The translations under genes and the position numbers were made by a program. Below, in pieces: positions 6,729-13,306 of a stretch of DNA of 29,875 bases (its first letter is position 1; each line of letters begins with the position of its first letter). The stretch lies in assembly GCA_023458595.1 (NCBI GenBank), contig JAEWYT010000122.1, positions 1 to 29,875 on the forward strand. The letters run 5' to 3'. The DNA is from Pseudomonadota bacterium (lineage in GTDB: Bacteria > Pseudomonadota > Alphaproteobacteria > Rhizobiales > Tepidamorphaceae). Below the pieces are notes generated by a model. It ran no database searches, had not been told where the DNA came from, and saw only the letters and a program-made list of their open reading frames with translations.

Positions 6729-8252
6729 ATGCCTGTACCCGAGACATCCCACTCCCCATATCGAAGCAGCGACCCGGATGCGCCCATCGAGGTCTTCTTT
6801 GGGAATCCTGCCCTGGATATGGGCATAGCGACCGTTCCAAAAATACTGCCTCGTTACTGGATCTATCTGGCCAGCGACGGAGAAAAGCTCAACGAGCGAG
6901 AATATGCGCTGCTCATGCAGGTGCTGCTTTTGCGCGAATCGCAGGACTTCGAGCTGCGGGTAAGCAATATTCCCACCCAATGTCCAGACAGCACCGTAAC
7001 TCGTTCGCTTGCACTGCTGCGGCGCATGGGGCTGGTCTTTACCCAACGGCTGTACTACCCACCCAGGTCTGGCAAGCCCCCGGTCTTACGGGCGCAGCGC
7101 TGGGATCTGCGCTCCCTGTTTTTCAACCTGGAGCAAATCAATAAAACCTGGCAGATGGGACAGCGGGACCGGCTGCTGCAGTGGGAGTCCGCTGGCCGGA
7201 AGGGCCGTAAACCGTTCTTTGTTTTCCCTGCGGACTTTTCCTTAGAAGTGACCATACCGGTAGAAGTCGCCCTGGACATCGTTCAAGGCGTTTTCTTCCC
7301 GGTTGCAGACAAATGGATCACCCGGGCTCAGATGCTTTTATCCACATCCTCAGGCCAGCCAGCTCCTTCCTTTAACACGGAAGCGCCTACCGCGCAAGAA
7401 CTGCGCGATAGGCAGCCTACCCTGCAGAATCTGCGCGGTAGGGAAGACATGCCTACCGCGCAGGATTTGCGCGGTAGGAGCCCTACCGCGCAAATCCTGC
7501 GCGATGATCAGTTAAAGAAAGAAGAAGATGAGGAGGAGGGCGCCACCCGGGAAAAAGCATTTGCCCATTTCACCAGGCTGAAGGGGGAAGCAGATAATCA
7601 ACCATCCGCGAAAGAGATTGCTGCCCTCGACAAGCTGATCGCCGATGGTTTTATGCTTGAACAAATCATTGCCGGCATCGAGGAAGCATTTCAGCGTCCC
7701 AAACCGCCCCGGCATTTTACGCACTGCGCGGCCATTACGCGCGACCTGGCCCGTTCTCAGCAGGAAACCCGTCCGCCGGAATCCCGTACCCAGCCGGAAG
7801 CCCGCCAGCCGGAAGCCCTTCACCGAACAAGCGAAACGAATAGCAACACCACTGATTCTAGATCGGCACCAGAAGCAGAGCTGATTGAAGCGGATCTTTC
7901 ACCGGCTGTCGAGCTCTACAAAAACACAGGCCGGGAGACCACGGCTGATCTTCTTGCTCGTTTTCGTTTGATGGCAGATCGCTGTGACCAGGCTGCTCGC
8001 TCCAAAGGTTCGACGGGTGGAGAATGGTTGACGGATGCCCTTACGACGGCCCTGGGGGTAGCCAGGCCCGGAAATCTGCTCAACTATGCAGATGCAGTTT
8101 TGAACGATTGGATCGCGAATGGGAGGCCAGAAAAGCGAACCAGACCCATTCAAAAATCACGCAGTCAGAAACGCGACGAGCCTGGCGTTCACCAGGGAAT
8201 TCGCGATTACTTAAACAAACATGGAGGCTTTCCAAATGGCGACCCAGATTGA
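6729..8252 (+). CDS. Replication initiator, RepA_N/DnaD-like
   Basis: 507-residue protein with the architecture of plasmid and phage initiators. The N-terminal part (about 30-160) looks like a winged-helix DNA-binding domain: LNEREYALLMQVLLLRES, then STVTRSLALLRRMGLVF, the pattern of a recognition helix and wing. A linker of variable sequence (about 205-260) contains four PTAQ-LRGR-type repeats encoded by the palindromes at 7386-7508. An acidic run EEDEEEG follows, then a helical segment (LDKLIADGFMLEQIIAGIEEAF, split about 297-318), a Pro/Glu/Arg-rich spacer, and a C-terminal DnaD-like domain (about 385-455) with WLTDALTTALG and NYADAVLNDWIANG. DnaD-type domains help load DnaB. It lies between dnaB and a helicase-loader gene that overlaps its end. 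Domain calls come from pattern recognition and have moderate certainty. Confidence 0.7.
   Translation: MPVPETSHSPYRSSDPDAPIEVFFGNPALDMGIATVPKILPRYWIYLASDGEKLNEREYALLMQVLLLRESQDFELRVSNIPTQCPDSTVTRSLALLRRMGLVFTQRLYYPPRSGKPPVLRAQRWDLRSLFFNLEQINKTWQMGQRDRLLQWESAGRKGRKPFFVFPADFSLEVTIPVEVALDIVQGVFFPVADKWITRAQMLLSTSSGQPAPSFNTEAPTAQELRDRQPTLQNLRGREDMPTAQDLRGRSPTAQILRDDQLKKEEDEEEGATREKAFAHFTRLKGEADNQPSAKEIAALDKLIADGFMLEQIIAGIEEAFQRPKPPRHFTHCAAITRDLARSQQETRPPESRTQPEARQPEALHRTSETNSNTTDSRSAPEAELIEADLSPAVELYKNTGRETTADLLARFRLMADRCDQAARSKGSTGGEWLTDALTTALGVARPGNLLNYADAVLNDWIANGRPEKRTRPIQKSRSQKRDEPGVHQGIRDYLNKHGGFPNGDPD
7386..7508. repeat. Four 27-bp palindromes inside the initiator gene
   Basis: Four units, each an 11-bp arm CCTACCGCGCA, a 5-bp spacer and the complementary arm TGCGCGGTAGG. 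Unit 1 is 7386-7412 and unit 2 is 7416-7442 (one arm diverged: CCTACCCTGCA). Unit 3, 7452-7478, has perfect arms. Unit 4 is 7482-7508, with the right arm diverged to TGCGCGATGAT. Starts are 30, 36 and 30 bp apart, all multiples of three, so the reading frame is kept. The 5-bp spacers vary while the arms are conserved, which suggests selection on DNA rather than on protein. RepA_N-type initiators are known to bind an origin inside their own gene, so this is a candidate replication origin. Units could also form cruciforms or mRNA hairpins. Confidence 0.85.
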
Positions 8253-8766
8253 TGTTTTACGAGTCCTGAAAATATTAGGGGATGTTTATCCCAACTTTCA
8301 CCTCAGCAGTTCGGCGGTGGAAGTTTATATTCAGCTGCTGGCCGATATTTCTCCCAGGGTCCTCGAGCAAGCTGCTCTGGACCATATCAGCCGGTCAACC
8401 TTCTTCCCGGCCGTAGCCGAACTGCGCAATGCGGCCTTTGACATCCTGGAGGAAGCCGATCCCTGTCCAAGCGATTTCCAGGCCTGGTCCGAGGTGCAGG
8501 ATGAAATCCGCCGCACCGGTCACTACGGAGAGCCGGAGTTCTCCCATCCCCTGATTGGACAAACCGTCGATATGTTTGGGTGGCGCTATCTGTGTCTGTC
8601 TACCAATCATGTAGCCGATCGGGCTCATTTCGTCCAGGCCTTTCAGGCATTAGTCGAAAAGCGCCGGCGAGACACACGCTGCCTGGAGCAAACCATCGAG
8701 TTTATTGGCGAACTGTGTACCGCCAAACAGATGCAGCTGCTCGAAGCAAAGTCTAAAGAGGAATAA
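8236..8766 (+). CDS. Helicase loader/inhibitor, phage G39P-like
   Basis: 176-residue protein resembling the phage helicase loader and inhibitor (SPP1 G39P-like) family, which delivers replicative helicase to the origin complex. The N-terminal half has the family pattern: VLRVLKILGDVYPNFHLSS, then VEVYIQLLADISPRVLEQAALDHI, then STFFPAVAELRNAA, where an F-P-[PA]-x-A-E-[IL] motif closes the helical bundle. The remainder (about 75-176) is helical and charged. I chose ATG 8236 because GGAGG at 8223-8227 lies 8 bases upstream; an ATG at 8221 lies upstream of that site. The gene overlaps the initiator by 17 bases, so translation is probably coupled. With DnaB and the initiator it forms a phage-style helicase-loading set. 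The family assignment is from motif memory. Confidence 0.68.
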   Translation: MATQIDVLRVLKILGDVYPNFHLSSSAVEVYIQLLADISPRVLEQAALDHISRSTFFPAVAELRNAAFDILEEADPCPSDFQAWSEVQDEIRRTGHYGEPEFSHPLIGQTVDMFGWRYLCLSTNHVADRAHFVQAFQALVEKRRRDTRCLEQTIEFIGELCTAKQMQLLEAKSKEE

Positions 8767-8770
8767 AACC

Positions 8771-9355
8771 ATGCCCACCTATACCAATTTGAGCATCTTG
8801 CAAGGCTGGTTAGAGATCGAATCGGTTTCGATCGTTGCCTGCAACCGCACCCAGGTCCCTGTCGTGAACGGCTGGATTACCACCACGGATCGGGAAGGCC
8901 TTGAGGATGTGTTTGATGAGCGCCATCCGGTTCTGATCTCCGGCAAAGCGGCCGAAGCAGTCATGGAAATGAGCCGCAAAATTCAGGAGAAATTCTCTCG
9001 ATTCACCCATCTCGGCCTGTTCAGTGTGCCAGAAGCCGGTGAGACTGGAGCCCATTTCCTGGTGAATTGCGGCCGGCCGTTCGTTATAGCCCAGGGCAAG
9101 CTCGTCTCTCGGAATGGCCAGTCCCGACTGGACATCAAGCATATTTCCTTGCTTGGCGCACCTTGGGGTTCGCTGGAAACACTGGAAGAGCTGGATCTGG
9201 ATCCGCCAGATGAATACCAGCAGATGATGGACTGCCTGACGCCGATCGAAAAAACGGCGATGCGTTCTGCGATCCTTAATGCCATGTATTCTTTAGCTCA
9301 AATGCGAGGCCAGGCTGGGGACTTGCTTTCTATAGAACAGAAGGTTGCCGTTTGA
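8771..9355 (+). CDS. Conserved-looking protein of unknown function
   Basis: 194-residue soluble protein that I do not recognise. ATG 8771 follows the loader gene stop by 4 bases and was preferred over an upstream in-frame start at 8705 that would overlap the loader. The first half looks beta-rich (LEIESVSIVACNRTQVPVV, GWITTTDREGLEDVF). A stretch HFLVNCGRPFVIAQGKLVSR followed by RLDIKHISLLG could form part of an OB-like barrel, as in single-strand-binding proteins. The C-terminal 60 residues are acidic, then helical (MRSAILNAMYSLAQMRG). Its place in the replication operon suggests an accessory replication or DNA-binding role, but no motif proves this. Confidence 0.65.
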   Translation: MPTYTNLSILQGWLEIESVSIVACNRTQVPVVNGWITTTDREGLEDVFDERHPVLISGKAAEAVMEMSRKIQEKFSRFTHLGLFSVPEAGETGAHFLVNCGRPFVIAQGKLVSRNGQSRLDIKHISLLGAPWGSLETLEELDLDPPDEYQQMMDCLTPIEKTAMRSAILNAMYSLAQMRGQAGDLLSIEQKVAV

Positions 9356-9480
9356 GTCAGCATCCAATGAACAGGGTCTCTAGTATCGGTAAGAGATTTC
9401 CTTTCTGGCTGACGAACAAAGCCCTGCCAGGACGATCCGGTTATTCCATCTGGTTGTGAATCCTGAATTCAGATAATCCC

Positions 9481-10596
9481 ATGATCGATCCAACCCTCCG
9501 CCAGAAGGTAGAACAGGCCGCCCACCTGGCCGCTCAACGCTCCAAGCGGGTGGACCTTGCCGGCTGGATGGACCGTTTGAAGGCTGCCGCTAAATCGCCT
9601 TCCCTGGCGGAGCGGTTGGAACTGGCTCGTAGTCATCGCTGGGCAGGAGCGATCCCCAACTGGGAGCCTGTAGATTTAACGAAAAAGGCGGATGTTCACC
9701 CTTTAGATGTGATTGGGGTTGATGGATCCCAAATCTACCCGCGAGAGCATGGACCCGTAAAATGGACTTATATCCAGGCTGTCGCTTATCGCAAGCTCGT
9801 ACATCCCTTGTTTGAATCGTCCTTCTTCGACATCGGCACGCTGCTAGCCAATTGCAGCCAGGCTGGCTCAGAAATCTCCGAAGAGATCATGGAAAATCGA
9901 GATGAACTGATGGCGCTCACGAATGCCTGGCGGACGCTCATGGAGATGCGGCTAGCAAACCGTGCATCCAGGGAAAATCCGGGAGCGCTCACCATTCTAG
10001 ATAATGGTCTGCTTCCCTGGCTAAGCGTATCTGGGCAATCCGCTCAGAAGCAGCTGAAAGACTATTTAGAGAACTTTCTCGGTATCCGGCCGGGCTTAAT
10101 CGCAGGAGTGATTTCCGGTCCGCAATCGCACTTGCTGGCTCGACTGGTAACATTGATCGAATCTGAAACCGTTGAAAAAGGTCTCCGCGAAGAACAGGCG
10201 ATTCTGGATATGTCTCTGATGCGCCATCATCTGGAGCCTGGGGAGCGATCGGCGCTTTTCCTGCATGGCAGCCCCAGGAATCAGGTATTTCAAGATTTTG
10301 GCGCAGGAGTGTTCTTTTTCTTTCTCCGGGTTAATCGGAATGAAATCGTCAGGGTGGAAATTCCGGAGTGGGTAGTGGAAGACCCTCAGTCTATCGATCT
10401 CGTCCATGCGACGATTTTGGCAGATGCCCTACCGACTGGCTATTCCTATGTTCTTTCTCAGGCTCACCAGCATGTAGTCGTGCCGATGGAGATCGCTACA
10501 ATGATGCATTCAGTCGAAAGCTCCTCCTTTTTAGCAGAGAGTGGAAAGGTTCCTTATGCTTCAGGGAAAACGAATTTCAAACGTGCAAAAAGTTAG
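9481..10596 (+). CDS. nurA: NurA-domain nuclease
   Basis: 371-residue protein with the marks of the NurA family of Mn-dependent 5'-3' nucleases, which in archaea and some bacteria work with the HerA ATPase in DNA end processing. Motif 1 is IGVDGSQ (78-84), with D81 a likely metal ligand. A second acidic site is TILDNGLLPW (171-180) with D174. The C-terminal part has RVEIPEW, then a segment starting TGYSYVLSQAH that matches the conserved G-Y-x-Y-x-L-x-x-A-H block. The start is ATG 9481, after a 125-bp gap from the previous gene in which I see no feature. No HerA gene is adjacent, but the VirB4/HerA-like ATPase at 13307 belongs to the same superfamily. A role in processing the element's DNA is inferred. 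Confidence 0.82.
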   Translation: MIDPTLRQKVEQAAHLAAQRSKRVDLAGWMDRLKAAAKSPSLAERLELARSHRWAGAIPNWEPVDLTKKADVHPLDVIGVDGSQIYPREHGPVKWTYIQAVAYRKLVHPLFESSFFDIGTLLANCSQAGSEISEEIMENRDELMALTNAWRTLMEMRLANRASRENPGALTILDNGLLPWLSVSGQSAQKQLKDYLENFLGIRPGLIAGVISGPQSHLLARLVTLIESETVEKGLREEQAILDMSLMRHHLEPGERSALFLHGSPRNQVFQDFGAGVFFFFLRVNRNEIVRVEIPEWVVEDPQSIDLVHATILADALPTGYSYVLSQAHQHVVVPMEIATMMHSVESSSFLAESGKVPYASGKTNFKRAKS

Positions 10597-10933
10597 CTCG
10601 GTATGCCTGGCATAAATAGGCTGACCTCCCCTTATCGGCCTGAATATCTGCGCACCTGGTCACTGGGACAACTTACTATCGAGCAGTTTTCCTCTAAATC
10701 CAAATTTAAAACCTAGATTTTGCACGGGTCATCTTTGTCCCGTACGGTCCGGATACAATTTAAAAGAAGGTGGGCAGATGAAATCGGCTTGATGGGGTAC
10801 AAGGCCCATTTGCTCGTGTAGATAAACTTAGTTGCGAGAAACATAAATAAGAATACATCAACATTGATAGTTTCTTAGCATGCCACTCGCATTTCCCCAC
10901 TGTTTCGTCAGAAAAAAACCTTCTTTACGCTCA
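10597..10933. other. Non-coding region
   Basis: Stretch of 337 bp after nurA without a credible gene on either strand. It is AT-richer than the flanking genes. It contains a short inverted repeat (ACGGG at 10724-10728 with CCCGT near 10739-10743). I see no clear terminator for the nurA operon and no RNA gene. Confidence 0.5.
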
Positions 10934-10963
10934 TTGACTTCACTGGCATTTTAGGTTTATAAT
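10934..10963 (+). promoter_or_regulatory. Sigma70-type promoter of the secretion block
   Basis: TTGACT (10934-10939), an 18-bp spacer and a perfect TATAAT (10958-10963). Transcription would start near 10970, about 100 bases before the lipoprotein gene at 11068. It is the best promoter match in the window and faces the long co-directional block. Confidence 0.72.
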
Positions 10964-10976
10964 TTCCCTAGACTTT

Positions 10977-11006
10977 GCGCACCCCTCTGGGCGGGGCGTT
11001 TTTATT
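10977..11006 (+). terminator. Terminator-like leader hairpin 1
   Basis: A short GC-rich stem, CCCC (10982-10985) with GGGG (10993-10996), extends by C10980-G10998 across one mismatch and is followed by TTTTTATTT. It is weaker than the second hairpin and lies immediately after the predicted transcription start. Confidence 0.45.
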
Positions 11007-11013
11007 TAACTCT

Positions 11014-11044
11014 AGCGCATCACCCTGGCGGTGGTGCGCTTTTT
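11014..11044 (+). terminator. Terminator-like leader hairpin 2
   Basis: An 11-bp stem, AGCGCATCACC (11014-11024) with GGTGGTGCGCT (11030-11040), holds one G-T wobble and a 5-base loop, and is followed by TTTT. It sits between the promoter at 10934-10963 and the lipoprotein start at 11068. It would therefore stop most transcripts before the operon (an attenuator) or define the end of a small RNA of about 75 nt. It could instead terminate transcription arriving from further upstream. Confidence 0.72.
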
Positions 11045-11067
11045 GATTCCCGTCTCAGGAGAAAGCT

Positions 11068-11826
11068 GTGCGCAACAAGCTCATATTCTTGCTCATCACA
11101 CTAGGGCTCGTTCTTCCTGGCTGCAAAAGCATGCCATCGCCAATCAATACACCGGCAGTCTCTCCACCAGCTGTTCGAGGCCTGGTTCTTCCTAAAGTCA
11201 GCAGCGGCGTTCGAGATGCCATCCGCCAGGACATGGCTTTGTTTCTCAATGCCAATCCCTACACAGAATTCGAAGTTGGTGCGCAGCTCATCTTCTACCT
11301 GGTCTCCAGCGGAGAATTTGGGCAGGCTGAGATTACGCTGGAAAATGGAGAAACTGTACTGGCTGATGTGCTCTATACGTACGCTTTGATGAGCAATCAG
11401 CGCGTTTTAGCTGTACCGGTCACGATTGGAATGCTCCAGCCCGATGGACAGTACGCTTATTTTTCAGAGAAGTTTGCCTTCGATCACGATGAGGGTGTTA
11501 TTTCTACTTCGATCGATCGAGAGACTGCCCTGGAAGATGCCCGGCAGCGCTTGCCGCGCGAGCGGATCTTCCGCCTGATCGCCTACGGCATGGTCAGCCC
11601 GCAGGAGCTGCTGTGGAACCAGTGCCGGAGCAAGTCCTTCATGCCTGAAGACGTGTGCCAGGCCGGGGAAATCGTAGAACAGCTGCACCCGGGTGCAACC
11701 AAACTGTTCGTACTGCGCACCGCCGACCGGTTCCCTGAGGACTGGCTGCTGCTCGGTTGGGTCTTTCAAGAATTTGCAGTTGAAGAACTGGCCCCCGGTA
11801 TCAGCCCGGATGTCATCTTACCCTAG
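11068..11826 (+). CDS. Predicted lipoprotein, first gene of the secretion block
   Basis: 252 residues, starting at GTG 11068 with AGGAGA 6 bases upstream. The N-terminus is a lipoprotein signal: MRNK, a hydrophobic stretch and the lipobox LPGC, with C19 as the lipidated residue. The mature protein starts with a Ser/Pro-rich spacer and continues with a mixed domain that I cannot assign; it contains VLADVLYTYALMSNQ and FSEKFAFDHDEG. Two Cys residues near the C-terminal part (NQCRSKSFMPEDVCQ) could pair. It opens the block leading to the ATPases, so it is a candidate envelope-anchored component of that apparatus. Function unknown. Confidence 0.75.
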   Translation: MRNKLIFLLITLGLVLPGCKSMPSPINTPAVSPPAVRGLVLPKVSSGVRDAIRQDMALFLNANPYTEFEVGAQLIFYLVSSGEFGQAEITLENGETVLADVLYTYALMSNQRVLAVPVTIGMLQPDGQYAYFSEKFAFDHDEGVISTSIDRETALEDARQRLPRERIFRLIAYGMVSPQELLWNQCRSKSFMPEDVCQAGEIVEQLHPGATKLFVLRTADRFPEDWLLLGWVFQEFAVEELAPGISPDVILP

Positions 11827-11842
11827 CAAAGAAGAGGTTCCC

Positions 11843-12754
11843 ATGATCCTTCGCAAAGCTGCCCAATCTCTGAACCAGATGCAAACCATCAAGCGGAAAT
11901 GGTGGAAGCTGCTCCTGCTGGGCTTCCTGATCGCCATCGCCATCAGCCTGTGGCCATCGGCCTGGTGCGCGCTTGCCCAAACCTGTGATGGACCTAAGGA
12001 TGTCTGGTGTGATCCGAACGGCACTCAATGCTGCGGCCCGACCAATGGCCTGGGCGTCCTGGTCGGCTGCTCGCGCGGCGCTTATGGCTACTGCATCCAG
12101 GACTTTATCGCCGATTCCTGGGGGGTGCGCTGCACCAATGAGGATGACTGTAATGTAACGGAATGCGTCACCTCTCCAAATGGCTATGGATGCTACTTGA
12201 GAGGCGATGGCCGCTGGGATGTGGGCCGCTGCAGCGCTTACCCTACCTGTTCTCGCCAATCCCGCACGATTCCGGTGACCTGCTGCACGGGCGACAGCAT
12301 CAAACCAACACCTTGCCCAAAAACCGGGCCGGCAATTACCAACTCCTCTCTGGCGACCACCCCACCTTTTCCGCTGGTTCTAGGGCAGGATCCCGAGAAA
12401 CTCGGGGTGACCATCACCAATGTGACTGCGGAAGCAGGCGTGCATGACTGCAAACAGGGGACGATCACGGACCTGACGATCAGCGTCAGCCTGAGCAAGG
12501 ACAGCGTTTCCTGGATCAAGGGGGAGCTGTCCCGAAAATATCCGGGCGCGAAAGTTTTGGGAGCCTATCCCTTTACTCCCGATTTGACCATTACCGGCCT
12601 GAATTCGTCCATCGCGCGGGCAAGTTTCCACTTCGATCCTCTCGATCCGGGCGACTACGAAGTGACCGTTACCGCAGTGCAAGATGATGGCCAGACGGTG
12701 GTCCGCGTGTTCAAAGTGCACGTAGCCCTATACGAATCGACAATCACCCAATAG
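11843..12754 (+). CDS. Cys-rich exported protein with C-terminal beta domain
   Basis: 303 residues, from ATG 11843, 16 bases after the lipoprotein stop. A basic N-terminus (KRKWWK) and a hydrophobic segment (about 22-45, ending ALAQ) form a signal peptide or anchor. Residues 48-158 contain fifteen cysteines, including two CC pairs (63-64, 147-148), with spacing typical of disulfide-rich extracellular domains. The C-terminal part (about 175-295) looks like an Ig-like or Big-type beta sandwich: GVTITNVTAEAG, TDLTISVSLS, GDYEVTVTAVQDDG, VVRVFKVHV. I do not recognise a family for the Cys-rich part. A surface-exposed tip or adhesin component of the apparatus is plausible, but this is inferred only from export signal and position. 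Confidence 0.75.
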   Translation: MILRKAAQSLNQMQTIKRKWWKLLLLGFLIAIAISLWPSAWCALAQTCDGPKDVWCDPNGTQCCGPTNGLGVLVGCSRGAYGYCIQDFIADSWGVRCTNEDDCNVTECVTSPNGYGCYLRGDGRWDVGRCSAYPTCSRQSRTIPVTCCTGDSIKPTPCPKTGPAITNSSLATTPPFPLVLGQDPEKLGVTITNVTAEAGVHDCKQGTITDLTISVSLSKDSVSWIKGELSRKYPGAKVLGAYPFTPDLTITGLNSSIARASFHFDPLDPGDYEVTVTAVQDDGQTVVRVFKVHVALYESTITQ

Positions 12755-12763
12755 CCGTTCATC

Positions 12764-13300
12764 ATGATTTACCTGCTCTATCTGCTAAATGGATTTCTGG
12801 CTGTGCTCTGGCTGCTGGTCGACCACGCGCTCCTGGCGCTGCTCCTGCCACCATTGGTCTCGCTTGCGTACACCGCGCCTGAGGAGCAGCGGCCCTGGAC
12901 CCTGGCTGCCGGCGGGCTTTCCTTTCTGGCCGCAGCCTGCGCGCCAGTCCCGGTTCCGGTTCTGACTTTCGTCATGGCAGTCGCCGGCATCCTGGCTGCG
13001 CGTGTAGAGCAGTTCAACGTAGCGGCAGTGCGCTGGAATACGGTGCGCGGGCTGGCCCTTTATGGGCTGGCCGGGCTGGGTTTCCAGGCTTACCAGGGCC
13101 TGCTGGAAGTCTCCTCCACTGGCTCGCCGCTGCTCGCTCAGGGTCAGCTCTATTTCTCAGCCATCGCGGCCTTTGGCATGTACCTGATCCCGCTGGGTTT
13201 CCTGGCGCTCCTGGCGCAGTCGCTCTGGGCTCATCCGCCAGTCCCTGGTAAGCCGGCAGACTTGACCAACGCCATCCGTTCCCGCGGCAGAGGGAATTAG
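12764..13300 (+). CDS. Polytopic membrane protein
   Basis: 178 residues, from ATG 12764, 9 bases after the previous stop. Hydrophobicity suggests four or five membrane segments: about residues 3-38 (one or two), 48-78 (one or two), 94-110 and 125-148, ending in a basic tail (AIRSRGRGN). No conserved motif is visible. It directly precedes the VirB4/HerA-like ATPase gene (6 bases apart). In type IV secretion operons a small polytopic protein often sits next to the ATPase (VirB3/VirB6/PrgHIJ-like), but sequence alone does not establish such homology. Confidence 0.7.
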   Translation: MIYLLYLLNGFLAVLWLLVDHALLALLLPPLVSLAYTAPEEQRPWTLAAGGLSFLAAACAPVPVPVLTFVMAVAGILAARVEQFNVAAVRWNTVRGLALYGLAGLGFQAYQGLLEVSSTGSPLLAQGQLYFSAIAAFGMYLIPLGFLALLAQSLWAHPPVPGKPADLTNAIRSRGRGN

Positions 13301-13306
13301 CCGGAT

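Noticed and set aside
7386..7508. CRISPR array
   Set aside because: Units are palindromes spaced by 3-9 bp inside a coding frame, without spacers of CRISPR length.
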